Origin: Sphingobacterium corticibacter
Lineage (GTDB): Bacteria > Bacteroidota > Bacteroidia > Sphingobacteriales > Sphingobacteriaceae
DNA: 64,000 bases
Assembly (NCBI RefSeq): GCF_003076635.1
Contig: NZ_QDKG01000004.1
Span: 289,661-353,660, forward strand
Direction of reading: 5' to 3'
This document shows, piece by piece, positions 8,977 through 17,928 of the stretch (within the stretch, counting starts at the first letter, position 1; every line of letters begins with the position of its first letter). A program made the position numbers and the translations under genes. Under the pieces are notes generated by a model, which worked only from the letters and a program-made list of their open reading frames with translations, did no database searches and had not been told where the DNA came from.

Positions 8977-9939
8977 CTATTTAAGGTTTTCCAACATACG
9001 TTTCAGCACCAATTGTGCTGCCCAGACTCGGTTGCTGGCTTCCTTAATGACTAAAGAATGTGGTCCATCCAATACTTCGGCAGATAATTCTAGATCGCGA
9101 CGTACAGGCAGACAGTGCATTACTTTTGCTGCATTGGTCTGCTCCAACGTTTTGTTGGTAATCAACCAGTCCTCTTCTACCGGGTATACTTTGCCATAAT
9201 CCTCAAACGAAGACCAGTTTTTGACATACACAAAATCAGCTCCTGCTAATGCTTCATTCAAATCATGCGTAATATTAACTCCCTCTGTAAACTCTTGGGA
9301 TAACTCGTAGCCTTTTGGATGAGCAATCACAAAATCGACCAAACCTTGTTGTTGCGCTTTTCCCATCCACTCGCTGAAAGAGTTAGGAACTGCCTGCGGC
9401 AAAGCTTTGACATGTGGCGCCCAAGCGAGTACCACTTTTGGTTTGTCGACCGTCTTATGCTCCGTGATCGTGATAAGATCCGTCAAACTTTGTAATGGAT
9501 GGCGCGTTGCACTTTCTAACGACACGACAGGAACACCACAGAATTTGATAAACTTGTTGAACAAATCTTCCGTATAGTCGGCTTCTTTGTCTTTCAAAGA
9601 TGGAAAAGAGCGTAAACCCAAGATATCACAGTATTCGCCCATGACGGCTGCCGCTTCGCGAATATGCTCTACGGTGGTGCCATTCATGACTACGCCATCT
9701 TGCGTTTCTAGCGCCCAGCCATCTTTGTCCATATTCATCACCATCACATCCATTCCAAGCTGAATAGCAGCTTTTTGTGTACTCAAACGCGTACGCAGGC
9801 TGGGATTTAAGAATACGAGGCCTAAAGTTTTATGCTTACCCAATTCGGCGTGTGCTCTTGGGTTGGCTTTTAATGTCAATGCTTCTTGTACAGCTTCAGA
9901 CAAGTTGTCGATGTCTGCCGCTGAGAAAAATTTCTGCAT
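8977..9939 (-). CDS. argF': N-acyl-ornithine transcarbamylase, probably N-succinylornithine type
   Basis: A 320-residue transcarbamylase converting N-acyl-ornithine and carbamoyl phosphate to N-acyl-citrulline. The carbamoyl phosphate motif is 'SLRTRLST' (47-54, S-x-R-T-R), with 'HPLQSLTDL' and 'HCLPVRRDLELSAEVL' further on. The 'WALETQDGVVMNG' loop (75-87) belongs to the AOTCase/SOTCase branch, not to classical ornithine transcarbamylase. By my alignment to the Bacteroides fragilis enzyme, recalled from memory, residue 90 is Val. That position is Pro in SOTCase and Glu in acetylornithine-specific AOTCase. A non-acidic residue there favours succinylornithine. Lies 63 bases after argD. Confidence 0.9.
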   Translation of the reverse strand: MQKFFSAADIDNLSEAVQEALTLKANPRAHAELGKHKTLGLVFLNPSLRTRLSTQKAAIQLGMDVMVMNMDKDGWALETQDGVVMNGTTVEHIREAAAVMGEYCDILGLRSFPSLKDKEADYTEDLFNKFIKFCGVPVVSLESATRHPLQSLTDLITITEHKTVDKPKVVLAWAPHVKALPQAVPNSFSEWMGKAQQQGLVDFVIAHPKGYELSQEFTEGVNITHDLNEALAGADFVYVKNWSSFEDYGKVYPVEEDWLITNKTLEQTNAAKVMHCLPVRRDLELSAEVLDGPHSLVIKEASNRVWAAQLVLKRMLENLK

Positions 9940-10002
9940 GCTTCTTATTTCAAATTATGATATGGTATTGCTCTATCGAGAGCGCACATGTTTCTACTTA
10001 AA

Positions 10003-11151
10003 TTATGCTGTAACCTGTTGTGCCTGCAATTGCTCCGCAAATGCAGCCAAAAACTGATCGGCATGTGCTATACTAAGATTCAGAGCTGGTAATAAACGAA
10101 TCACATTTGGCTTCGCCTCACCGGTAAAGATTTTATTCTTCATCAATAAGTCTTTTTTCACAGACGCCAACTCCGCTGGTAATTCTATGCCAATCATCAG
10201 ACCACGGCCGCGTACTTCCAACACTTGATCAAAGGCACGCAATTTCTCGATAAGGTAATCTCCTACCTTTGCTGCATTGCTCATCAAGTCATCTTGTTCC
10301 ATCACATCCAAGACGGCGATAGCGGCTGCACATGCCAAGTGATTACCACCAAAGGTGGTGCCTAGCATACCGTAAGATGCTTTGAATTTAGGAGAGACAG
10401 ATATTGCACCGATTGGGAATCCATTTCCCATTCCTTTGGCCATCGTATAAATATCTGCTTCGACGCCAGCGTAATCATGCGAATAGAACAATCCTGTACG
10501 GCCATAACCACATTGTACCGAATCGGCAATGTAGATCGCGCCATACTGATCGCAAAAACGTCTGATTGCCTGTAAAAATGAAACAGAAGCTTCACGAATG
10601 CCACCTACGCCTTGTATACCTTCAATGATCACAGCGGCAATTTGATGACCTTGTGTTGCAAAAACTTGTTCCAAGGCTTCTTCATCGTTGAAGGCGCTGA
10701 AAATAATATTATCTGTTTCGTTTACCGGAGCGACAATAGCAGGATTGTCGGTAGCAGCTACCGCTAGCGAAGTACGACCGTGAAATGCTTTAGAAAAAGA
10801 AACTATTTTCTTTCGTCCGGTATGGAATGATGCTAATTTCAACGCATTCTCATTGGCTTCTGCACCTGAGTTACATAGAAATAGTTCAAAATCTTCTTTG
10901 CCAGATACACGTCCTAACTTTTCTGCCAATTCCCTTTGCAATGGCATTTCGACAGAATTAGAATAAAATCCAATGCGATCTAGCTGTCGTTTGAGCATAT
11001 CCACATAATGCGGGTGCGTATGTCCAATCGAGATCACAGCGTGACCGCCGTATAGATCTAGGTACTGCGTACCATTATCATCCCAAACGGATGATCCCAT
11101 TGCCTTTGTAATGCTAATCGGGTTAATGGGGTAAACGTCAAATAGTTTCAT
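10003..11151 (-). CDS. argD: Acyl-ornithine aminotransferase
   Basis: A 382-residue class III PLP aminotransferase that interconverts N-acyl-glutamate semialdehyde and N-acyl-ornithine. Motifs are 'YLDLYGGHAVISIGHTHP' at the N-terminus, 'FLCNSGAEANENALKLA' (phosphate binding), 'IADSVQCGYGRTG' (PLP Asp), and 'TMAKGMGNGFPIGA' with the Schiff-base lysine. It is the first visible gene of the minus-strand arg run. The argC and argG genes that often precede it in Bacteroidota are not here. Confidence 0.92.
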   Translation of the reverse strand: MKLFDVYPINPISITKAMGSSVWDDNGTQYLDLYGGHAVISIGHTHPHYVDMLKRQLDRIGFYSNSVEMPLQRELAEKLGRVSGKEDFELFLCNSGAEANENALKLASFHTGRKKIVSFSKAFHGRTSLAVAATDNPAIVAPVNETDNIIFSAFNDEEALEQVFATQGHQIAAVIIEGIQGVGGIREASVSFLQAIRRFCDQYGAIYIADSVQCGYGRTGLFYSHDYAGVEADIYTMAKGMGNGFPIGAISVSPKFKASYGMLGTTFGGNHLACAAAIAVLDVMEQDDLMSNAAKVGDYLIEKLRAFDQVLEVRGRGLMIGIELPAELASVKKDLLMKNKIFTGEAKPNVIRLLPALNLSIAHADQFLAAFAEQLQAQQVTA

Positions 11152-11199
11152 CGAAATAGTAATTTGCCAGCTCTACGAACTTGTAAACATCTGTACTAG

Positions 11200-11207
11200 C
11201 AAATATA
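11200..11207 (-). promoter_or_regulatory. -7 element upstream of argD
   Basis: On the minus strand this reads TATATTTG, matching TAnnTTTG, about 50 bases before the argD start codon and after the ribosomal terminator. No TTTG at -33 is seen. Confidence 0.35.
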
Positions 11208-11256
11208 GCTAAGGAGAATTGAAAAAGGATGGAAAATAGTAATTATCCCAAAGCAT

Positions 11257-11293
11257 AAAAAAAAGCCTGTTGTGCAAATGCACAACAGGCTTT
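11257..11293 (-). terminator. Intrinsic terminator of the ribosomal operon
   Basis: A perfect 14-bp inverted repeat (11262-11275 with 11280-11293, loop of 4) is followed on the minus strand by eight U (11257-11264, partly in the stem). It lies 25 bases after the rplQ stop and separates the ribosomal run from the arg operon. Confidence 0.92.
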
Positions 11294-11318
11294 CTGTAAG
11301 TTAGAAACTAATAACTAA

Positions 11319-11876
11319 TTAGTCTTTCTTTTCTTCTGAAGATTCTTCCGTAGCTGGAGTTTCTTCTACAGCTGGTGTAGCTTCCACTTCTTCTACTGCT
11401 ACTTCTTCCGCTGCTACTATTTCTTCAACAGGAGCTGCTTCAGCAGTTGCTTTCTTCTTCGCACCACCACGACGACGAGTAGTTTTCTTCTCAGCTTGTA
11501 CCGTTTTACCGTATACTTCGTTGTAATCTACTAGTTCGATGAATGCCATTTCTGCGTTGTCACCTAAACGGTTTTCCATTTTGATGATACGCGTATAACC
11601 ACCTGGACGATTTGCTACTTTCTCAGAAATCTCGCGGAAAAGCAAAGTAACAGCATCTTTATCTTTAAGATAAGCAAACACTGTACGACGAGAGTGAGTC
11701 GTATCGTTTTTAGATTTAGTGATTAATGGCTCTACATACTGACGTAATGCTTTCGCTTTCGCCAATGTAGTGATAATGCGTTTGTGCTTGATCAATGAAG
11801 TCGCCATATTCGCAAGCATAGCTTTACGGTGACTGTCAGTGCGGCCTAAGTGGTTTACTTTTTTTCCGTGTCTCAT
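11319..11876 (-). CDS. rplQ: 50S ribosomal protein L17 with acidic tail
   Basis: L17 sits near the peptide exit of the large subunit. The core, about residues 1-118, starts '[20 protein letters not shown]' and is complete. A C-terminal extension of about 65 residues follows: first a basic segment '[13 protein letters not shown]', then a Glu/Ala/Val/Pro/Thr-rich acidic stretch ending in EEKKD. E. coli L17 is about 127 residues and lacks it. It is the last gene of the long ribosomal run and ends just before a strong terminator. Confidence 0.97.
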   Translation of the reverse strand: MRHGKKVNHLGRTDSHRKAMLANMATSLIKHKRIITTLAKAKALRQYVEPLITKSKNDTTHSRRTVFAYLKDKDAVTLLFREISEKVANRPGGYTRIIKMENRLGDNAEMAFIELVDYNEVYGKTVQAEKKTTRRRGGAKKKATAEAAPVEEIVAAEEVAVEEVEATPAVEETPATEESSEEKKD

Positions 11877-12025
11877 TTTTGTTTTGTTTTTGTGCGTACC
11901 GTTCTTATTCTAAGTAAAAAGTGAGAAGTAAAAAGTAAGAAGTCAAAAACTCATTACTCAATACGCATTGCTCAATACTGTATAGAGGAATTACGCAACA
12001 GGTCGCTTATTATTATTAATTTTTG
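11877..12025. repeat. Direct-repeat stretch between rpoA and rplQ
   Basis: A 149-base gap in an otherwise compact operon. It contains repeated units of the type GAAGTAAAAAGT (about 11910-11950, three imperfect copies) followed by two copies of CTCAATAC-type sequence (about 11956-11982). No ORF is visible. It may be a dispersed intergenic repeat. Confidence 0.5.
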
Positions 12026-13018
12026 TTAATCTTCTTCCAATTTGTACTTAGACAAATTCATACCGAAAGAAAGACCTTTCGCTTTTACCAGCTCTTGAAT
12101 CTCGCTCAATGATTTCTTACCGAAGTTGCGGAATTTCAACATATCTGCTACATCGTAAGTAACCAATTCAGCTAAAGTGCGAATGTCTGCTGCTTTCAAA
12201 CAGTTAAGAGCACGAACTGAAAGATCTAGATCTACTAATTCAGTTTTCAAGATCTTACGCATGTGCAAGATTTCCTCGTCAACTACTTTAGTTTCTTCTT
12301 TAGTTTGTGACTCTAATAACATGTTTTCATCAGAGAACAACATGAAGTGCTGAATCAAGATACGAGCAGCTTCTTTCAATGCATCTTCTGGATGAATAGA
12401 TCCATCAGTAGAGATGTCCAATAACAATTTCTCGTAATCGGTCTTTTGTTCTACACGATAGTTCTCAATGGTATATTTCACATTTTTGATCGGCGTGTAG
12501 ATAGAATCAATAGCGATGACACCTACTGGACCATCAGTTACTTTGTTTTCTTCTGCATTGACATAACCACGACCTTTAGAAACAGAAAGTTCTACTTCGA
12601 TAGTCACGGCTGGATCCATGTTGCAAACCACAAAATCAGGGTTCAATACCTCGAAGTTGTTAGAAAACTTAGAAATATCACCTGCTTTGAACTGATCTTG
12701 TCCGTTCAGCACGATAAATATCTTCTCTGAATCACCTTGATCTCCTGTTTTCTTGAAACGTACTTGTTTCAAGTTTAAGATGATATCGGTAACGTCTTCA
12801 ACAACGCCTTTGATAGTCGAAAATTCGTGCGAAACGCCTGAAAATCTTATTGACGTAATTGCATATCCTTCTAATGAGGACAATAAAATACGGCGCAAAG
12901 CATTACCAATAGTTACACCAAAACCTGGTTCAAGTGGACGAAACTCAAAAGTACCATCAAAATCAGTCGATTTCTGCATGATTACCTTATCCGGTCTTTG
13001 AAATGCTAAAATTGCCAT
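12026..13018 (-). CDS. rpoA: DNA-directed RNA polymerase alpha subunit
   Basis: The 330-residue alpha subunit. The N-terminal domain (about 1-235) assembles the enzyme; it contains '[23 protein letters not shown]', the alpha dimer and beta-contact signature. A linker leads to the C-terminal domain (about 250-320) with the helix-hairpin-helix '[19 protein letters not shown]'-like segment that binds UP elements and activators. Length matches the family. It lies downstream of rpsD in the alpha operon order rpsM-rpsK-rpsD-rpoA-rplQ. Confidence 0.97.
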   Translation of the reverse strand: MAILAFQRPDKVIMQKSTDFDGTFEFRPLEPGFGVTIGNALRRILLSSLEGYAITSIRFSGVSHEFSTIKGVVEDVTDIILNLKQVRFKKTGDQGDSEKIFIVLNGQDQFKAGDISKFSNNFEVLNPDFVVCNMDPAVTIEVELSVSKGRGYVNAEENKVTDGPVGVIAIDSIYTPIKNVKYTIENYRVEQKTDYEKLLLDISTDGSIHPEDALKEAARILIQHFMLFSDENMLLESQTKEETKVVDEEILHMRKILKTELVDLDLSVRALNCLKAADIRTLAELVTYDVADMLKFRNFGKKSLSEIQELVKAKGLSFGMNLSKYKLEED

Positions 13019-13104
13019 TTATCTGCTTTTAATTTTGTTACAAATTATATACTTATACAATAGCATTAGGATAGTGAATACCACTATCCTAATGCTATCA
13101 TTTC

Positions 13105-13713
13105 TTATTTAGAGTACAACTCTACGATTAAGTTCTCTTTGATATTCTCTGGAATATCAGATCTCTCTGGGTAAGATACGAATGTACCTTGTAAATCGTT
13201 TGCGTTCCACTCTAACCAACTGAATTTGTTGATTTTGTGACTAGCTACTGAATCTGTGATTGCTTCAACTGATTTTGAACGCTCACGAACAGCTACTACA
13301 TCACCTGGACGTAAACTGTATGATGGAATGTTAACGACTTCGCCATTAACAGTAATGTGCTTGTGGGATACGAATTGACGAGCAGATGAACGCGTTGGCG
13401 CGATGCCTAAACGGTATACTACGTTGTCTAAACGCGCTTCTAGCAATTTCAAGAAGTTCTCACCAGTAACCCCTTGTTTTGAAGAAGCTTTCACGAATAG
13501 GTTAGAGAACTGACGCTCTAAAACTCCGTACGTGTATTTCGCTTTTTGTTTTTCTAACAACTGAATAGCGTATTCAGATTGTTTCCCTCTTCTTTTAGAT
13601 GGTCCGTGCTGACCAGGAGGATAATTCTTTTTATCTAACGCTTTATCTGGGCCAAAAATAGGCTCTCTGAATTTACGTGCAATCTTGGACTTAGGTCCTG
13701 TATATCTTGCCAT
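13105..13713 (-). CDS. rpsD: 30S ribosomal protein S4
   Basis: S4 nucleates 30S assembly and in many bacteria represses the alpha operon. The start chosen is the Met of '[18 protein letters not shown]' at 13713, giving 202 residues; an upstream Met at 13737 would add eight non-conserved residues. The S4 RNA-binding domain ('[20 protein letters not shown]', about 90-155) is intact. The N-terminal zinc-binding cysteines of some S4 proteins are absent. The gap to rpoA is 86 bases. Confidence 0.97.
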   Translation of the reverse strand: MARYTGPKSKIARKFREPIFGPDKALDKKNYPPGQHGPSKRRGKQSEYAIQLLEKQKAKYTYGVLERQFSNLFVKASSKQGVTGENFLKLLEARLDNVVYRLGIAPTRSSARQFVSHKHITVNGEVVNIPSYSLRPGDVVAVRERSKSVEAITDSVASHKINKFSWLEWNANDLQGTFVSYPERSDIPENIKENLIVELYSK

Positions 13714-13780
13714 TTTCTTATCTGTTTGAAGTATCAATCAGCCTATAGCTGATGAATCTTATCTTAAACAATTCTATTAA

Positions 13781-14170
13781 TTAAACTCTTCTACGTTTTG
13801 GAGGACGACAACCGTTGTGTGGAAGTGGAGTCACATCTTTAATCAATGTAACATCGATACCAATCGTTTGTAGTGTGCGGATAGCAGACTCGCGACCTGA
13901 TCCAGGACCTTTCACGAAAACCTCTACTTTACGCAATCCCAAATCGTGTGCGACTTTACCGCAATCTTGAGCTGCTTGTGATGCCGCGTAAGGTGTGTTC
14001 TTTTTAGAACCTCTGAAACCCATTTTACCGGCAGACGACCAAGAGATAGTTTGTCCTTGGTTGTTTGTTAAAGTTACGATAATGTTATTAAAAGTAGCGC
14101 TGATATGGGCTTGACCCACTGGCTCCACAATAACAATACGCTTTTTAGTAACTTTTTTAGTTTTAGCCAT
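13781..14170 (-). CDS. rpsK: 30S ribosomal protein S11
   Basis: S11 is a platform protein of the small subunit near the E-site mRNA. The 129-residue protein has the conserved '[25 protein letters not shown]' and C-terminal '[15 protein letters not shown]'. It follows rpsM with a gap of 10 bases in the alpha operon. Nothing unusual. Confidence 0.97.
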   Translation of the reverse strand: MAKTKKVTKKRIVIVEPVGQAHISATFNNIIVTLTNNQGQTISWSSAGKMGFRGSKKNTPYAASQAAQDCGKVAHDLGLRKVEVFVKGPGSGRESAIRTLQTIGIDVTLIKDVTPLPHNGCRPPKRRRV

Positions 14171-14180
14171 TTCTTAATTC

Positions 14181-14558
14181 TTATTTAGTAGCTTTTTTCT
14201 TGTTTGCAACAGTCTTACGTTTACCTTTACGGGTACGAGAGTTGTTTTTAGTACGCTGACCACGAAGTGGTAAGTGTTTACGGTGACGAAGACCACGGTA
14301 ACAACCGATGTCCATCAGACGTTTGATGTTCAACTGAACCTCAGAACGCAATGCACCTTCTACTTTGATCTCTTCGTTGATGATCGTACGAATAGCTGTC
14401 AATTGCTCATCATCCCATTCTTGGACTTTCACATCGTGACTGATGCCTGCTTTATCTAAGATATATTCAGACGTCGAACGACCAATCCCGAAAATGTACG
14501 TAAGGCCGATAACTCCTCTTTTGTTTTTAGGTAAATCTATACCTGAAATCCTTGCCAT
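14181..14558 (-). CDS. rpsM: 30S ribosomal protein S13
   Basis: S13 lies in the 30S head and bridges to the 50S subunit. The 125-residue protein starts '[20 protein letters not shown]' and has the conserved '[28 protein letters not shown]' block. It follows the very small rpmJ gene. Confidence 0.97.
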   Translation of the reverse strand: MARISGIDLPKNKRGVIGLTYIFGIGRSTSEYILDKAGISHDVKVQEWDDEQLTAIRTIINEEIKVEGALRSEVQLNIKRLMDIGCYRGLRHRKHLPLRGQRTKNNSRTRKGKRKTVANKKKATK

Positions 14559-14584
14559 ATAATACTTTAGCGATTATGTTAATA

Positions 14585-14701
14585 CTACCCTTGGCGTTGC
14601 TTGAACTTAGGGTTCTTTTTGTTGATTACAAATAGTTTTCCTTTGCGGCGGATAACTTTACAGTCCGCACTGCGTTTTTTAATTGATGCTCTAACTTTCA
14701 T
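14585..14701 (-). CDS. rpmJ: 50S ribosomal protein L36, zinc-free form
   Basis: A 38-codon gene read directly on the minus strand, from ATG at 14701 to TAG at 14585, between infA and rpsM. It begins [11 protein letters not shown] and ends NPKFKQRQG, with the core '[13 protein letters not shown]'. In the zinc form of L36 the ligands are C11, C14, C27 and H33. Here they are S11, C14, N27 and F33, so the ribbon cannot hold zinc. This is the C-minus version, useful under zinc limitation. Confidence 0.95.
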   Translation of the reverse strand: MKVRASIKKRSADCKVIRRKGKLFVINKKNPKFKQRQG

Positions 14702-14747
14702 GTCTAATAATATTTTTAAAAGCTGTAAACCAAATGGAAATTACCCG

Positions 14748-14966
14748 CTATTTGTAACGGTAGGTAATTCTTCCTTTGGTTAAATCATATGGGGACATTT
14801 CCAACTTCACTTTATCGCCTGGTAAAATCTTGATATAATGCATCCGCATTTTACCCGAAATATGAGCGATAATCTCATGCCCATTCTCCAATTCTACACG
14901 AAACATAGCGTTGGAAAGTGCTTCCCGAATAATTCCGTCTTGTTCTATTGAGGCTTGCTTAGCCAT
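14748..14966 (-). CDS. infA: Translation initiation factor IF-1
   Basis: A 72-residue OB-fold protein that binds the 30S A site during initiation. '[20 protein letters not shown]', '[19 protein letters not shown]' and '[12 protein letters not shown]' are family hallmarks. It lies between map and rpmJ. A good promoter match just upstream (15013-15041) suggests separate expression of infA and the following alpha-operon genes. Confidence 0.97.
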   Translation of the reverse strand: MAKQASIEQDGIIREALSNAMFRVELENGHEIIAHISGKMRMHYIKILPGDKVKLEMSPYDLTKGRITYRYK

Positions 14967-15012
14967 ATATCCCTTGTAATTTACGTGTTAATAGCCTGCA
15001 CAAACAGGAGTG

Positions 15013-15041
15013 CAAAGATAAACAAAATAATTGAAAACCAA
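15013..15041 (-). promoter_or_regulatory. Internal promoter upstream of infA
   Basis: On the minus strand TTG (15039-15041), a spacer of 18 bases, then TATCTTTG (15013-15020), matching the Bacteroidota consensus. It falls in the 75-base gap between map and infA. Confidence 0.55.
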
Positions 15042-15824
15042 TTACTTTTTACTCAAAACCGCTTCAATCTCCTGAAAGTCCAAAAGTACATCTGGACGTC
15101 CCTTGCGGATCGCTACCATTTGCTCAAAGTGAGCAGATAACTTTCCGTCGATTGTGCTGACCGTCCATCCATCATCCCAGAATTTGATTCCAGCTTTTCC
15201 CGCATTGATCATCGGCTCGATACAAATCACCACGCCTTCTTCCAATTTAGTACCTGATCCACGTTTACCATAGTTAGGCACTTCTGGTTTTTCGTGCAAT
15301 TCAAAGCCGACGCCATGTCCGACTAATTCGCGCACGATACCATAATTATAGGGAACAACGTGATCTTGTACTGCCGAGGAAATATCTCCGACACGCTTAC
15401 CTGCTAGGGCTTGTTCTACTCCTTTTACCAAAGCCGCTTTAGTTACATCCAGTAACTGCTGCGCCTCTGCTGAAATAGTACCCACAGCGAAAGTATACGC
15501 CGAATCACTAATGAATCCGTTCAAGTTAACGCCGCCATCTACCGATACGATATCGCCTTCTTTCAATACGTACTCGCTCGGAAAGCCGTGCACGATTTGA
15601 TCATTGACCGATATACATAACGAATACGGAAAGCCTTGATAATTTAAAAACGCCGGTGTACCACCGTGGTCTTTAATGAATTCAAAAGCAAACTTATCCA
15701 GAGATAACGTGGTAATGCCGGGTTCGACACGACCTGCGATTTCAGCTAATAAGTGCGAGAGTACCTTAGCGGACTCTCGCACTTGCTCAATTTCTTCGTC
15801 TGATTTCAGAAAGATCTTCGACAT
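15042..15824 (-). CDS. map: Type I methionine aminopeptidase
   Basis: Removes the initiator Met from nascent proteins. At 260 residues it has the type I catalytic domain with metal ligands in 'VDGGVNLNGFISDSAYTF' (two Asp), 'GHGVGFELHEKP' (His), 'CIEPMINAG' (Glu) and a C-terminal Glu in 'HFEQMVAIRKG'. There is no N-terminal SH3 or zinc-finger extension. It lies 9 bases downstream of secY, the standard place in Bacteroidota spc operons. Confidence 0.96.
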   Translation of the reverse strand: MSKIFLKSDEEIEQVRESAKVLSHLLAEIAGRVEPGITTLSLDKFAFEFIKDHGGTPAFLNYQGFPYSLCISVNDQIVHGFPSEYVLKEGDIVSVDGGVNLNGFISDSAYTFAVGTISAEAQQLLDVTKAALVKGVEQALAGKRVGDISSAVQDHVVPYNYGIVRELVGHGVGFELHEKPEVPNYGKRGSGTKLEEGVVICIEPMINAGKAGIKFWDDGWTVSTIDGKLSAHFEQMVAIRKGRPDVLLDFQEIEAVLSKK

Positions 15825-15833
15825 CTATTGAAC

Positions 15834-17177
15834 TTATAATGCCGATTGATCTACACCTTCTACTGCAGCAGCCGAACGGCCTTTCACACGACCAGTTTTC
15901 ATCAAACCGTCGTAGTGACGCATCAATAGATGACTTTCAATCTGTTGCAACGTATCTAATACTACCCCCACCAAGATCAGTAATGACGTACCTCCGAAGA
16001 AGTGTGCGAACTGATTGTTGACGCCAAATAGCGCCGCAATGGCTGGCAAGATCGCGATGATTGCGACAAACACAGCACCCGGGAATGTGATATGTGAAAT
16101 CACATTGTCAATGAATAGATTAGTGTCGTGCCCTGGCTTGATACCTGGGATAAAACCACCATTCTTCTTCATATCTTCCGACATCTGCTGCGGATTCACC
16201 ATGATGGCTGTATAAAAGAATGTAAATGCAATGATCAGGATGGCAAACACCATGTTGTACGTGAATGACGTATAGTTACTCAACGACCGAAGAAATTCGG
16301 ATTGAATATCTGGAAAGAACTGAATCAAGGACATCGGTAAAAACATGATCGCTTGTGCGAAGATGATTGGCATGACACCCGCTGCATTTACTTTCAACGG
16401 GATGTATTGTCTTACACCACCCACTTGCTTGTTTCCAACGATTTTCTTAGCATACTGAACCGGGATCTTACGCACACCTTGTACAACCAAGATAGTAAAG
16501 ATAACCACGAACAATAACGCGACAAACTCGACCAATAAGGCAATCGGACCACCTTGGCCACCCATGCGGGAAACCGTTTCTGCTGAAATACCAGCAGGAA
16601 GTTGTGCGATAATACCCGACATAATGATCAAAGAAATACCGTTTCCTATTCCTTTATCTGTAATTCGTTCACCTAACCACATGACAAATAACGTACCCGC
16701 TGTCAAAACAATCGCTGCCAGAATAGTAAACATCGGATCAGCAATCAATTTGGCATCAGGAGTAATTTGCGTTCTGACGTAAGCGATCGCCTGTACCACG
16801 GTAATCGCGACCGTTAGGTAACGCGTGATTTGGGTCAATTTCTTACGACCGGATTCGCCTTCTTTCTGCATTTTCTGAAAAGAAGGCACTGCTATTCCCA
16901 AAAGCTGCACAACAATGGATGCGGAGATATACGGCATTACACCTAAGGCGAAGATAGCCGCACTCGAGAATGCTCCCCCAGCAAACATGTTGATGATATC
17001 AAGTATGTCTGTCCCGTCTCTACCACTTCCAATCATCAATTGAGCCGGATTTACTCCAGGCAAAACAACGTGACATCCTACACGGTAGATAAAAAGCAAC
17101 AAGAACGTATACAAGATACGTTTACGAAGCTCTTCGATCTTCCATATATTGGTTAATGTTGTGATTAGTTTATTCAT
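15834..17177 (-). CDS. secY: Protein translocase subunit SecY
   Basis: The 447-residue central channel of the Sec translocon, with ten membrane helices. Typical blocks are 'LITTLTNIWKIEELRKRILYT', the plug region 'LPGVNPAQLM', 'GIGNGISLIIMSGI', and cytoplasmic loops 'YPKK'-type 'QYAKKIVGNKQ' and 'MKKNGGFIPGIKPG'. It follows rplO by 3 bases. Confidence 0.97.
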   Translation of the reverse strand: MNKLITTLTNIWKIEELRKRILYTFLLLFIYRVGCHVVLPGVNPAQLMIGSGRDGTDILDIINMFAGGAFSSAAIFALGVMPYISASIVVQLLGIAVPSFQKMQKEGESGRKKLTQITRYLTVAITVVQAIAYVRTQITPDAKLIADPMFTILAAIVLTAGTLFVMWLGERITDKGIGNGISLIIMSGIIAQLPAGISAETVSRMGGQGGPIALLVEFVALLFVVIFTILVVQGVRKIPVQYAKKIVGNKQVGGVRQYIPLKVNAAGVMPIIFAQAIMFLPMSLIQFFPDIQSEFLRSLSNYTSFTYNMVFAILIIAFTFFYTAIMVNPQQMSEDMKKNGGFIPGIKPGHDTNLFIDNVISHITFPGAVFVAIIAILPAIAALFGVNNQFAHFFGGTSLLILVGVVLDTLQQIESHLLMRHYDGLMKTGRVKGRSAAAVEGVDQSAL

Positions 17178-17180
17178 GAA

Positions 17181-17627
17181 TTAAATTTTAACGATAGAAC
17201 CTCCAGCTGCTTCAATTGCTTTCTGAGCTGTTGCTGAGAAGGCATGAGCTTGTACATCTACTTTAGCGCTTAATTCGCCACGACCTAGTACTTTTACTAA
17301 ATCATTTTTAGATGCAAGACCATGAGTTCTTAAAGTTTCGAAATCTACCGTAGTAAGGTTGTGCTTAGTAACTAATTCTTGCAATACATCTAGGTTTACA
17401 CCTACGTATTCTACACGGTTGATGTTTTTGAAACCAACTTTAGGTACGCGACGTTGCAAAGGCATCTGACCACCTTCGAAACCGATTTTGGTTTTGTGAC
17501 CAGAACGAGAACCAGCACCTTTGTGACCACGAGTGGAAGTACCACCACGTCCAGAACCTTGACCACGACCAATACGTTTTTTGTTTTTAGTTGATCCTTC
17601 AGCCGGTCTTAAATTACTTAAATTCAT
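17181..17627 (-). CDS. rplO: 50S ribosomal protein L15
   Basis: A 148-residue large-subunit protein. The basic, glycine-rich N-terminal extension ('[20 protein letters not shown]') that threads into 23S rRNA is present, as is the C-terminal globular domain. It lies 117 bases downstream of rpmD and is followed by secY. Confidence 0.97.
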   Translation of the reverse strand: MNLSNLRPAEGSTKNKKRIGRGQGSGRGGTSTRGHKGAGSRSGHKTKIGFEGGQMPLQRRVPKVGFKNINRVEYVGVNLDVLQELVTKHNLTTVDFETLRTHGLASKNDLVKVLGRGELSAKVDVQAHAFSATAQKAIEAAGGSIVKI

Positions 17628-17744
17628 TTTTGTTAATGTTGTGTTATGCCTTCGCTCTCACTAAACAGGCCATAACGATAAATACTAGATAATAAACTAT
17701 AAATGGAAAGAACAGTGAGTGTCCTTTCCATAGATTGTCTTTAC

Positions 17745-17924
17745 TTAGACGGTCTCTACTTTTACCAAGTGGTTGACCTTTCTTACCATACCAATGATTG
17801 CTGGTGTGGCTTCAACTTCCACTGCATGATTGATTTTACGCAATCCCAAAGCTTCAATTGTTTTCTTTTGGCGCTCGCTTCTGTCGATAACGCTCTTTAT
17901 CTGGGTGATTTTAATTTTTGCCAT
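17745..17924 (-). CDS. rpmD: 50S ribosomal protein L30
   Basis: A short gene read directly on the minus strand: ATG at 17924, TAA at 17745, 59 residues. It begins MAKIKITQIKSVIDRSERQK and has 'TIEALGLRKINHAVEVEAT', the L30 ferredoxin-like fold pattern, ending VNHLVKVETV. It starts 4 bases after the rpsE stop, the usual rpsE-rpmD-rplO order. Confidence 0.95.
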   Translation of the reverse strand: MAKIKITQIKSVIDRSERQKKTIEALGLRKINHAVEVEATPAIIGMVRKVNHLVKVETV

Positions 17925-17928
17925 GATA

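Noticed and set aside
11900..11990. CRISPR array between rpoA and rplQ
   Set aside because: Units are short, imperfect and contiguous, with no regular spacers and no cas genes in the window.
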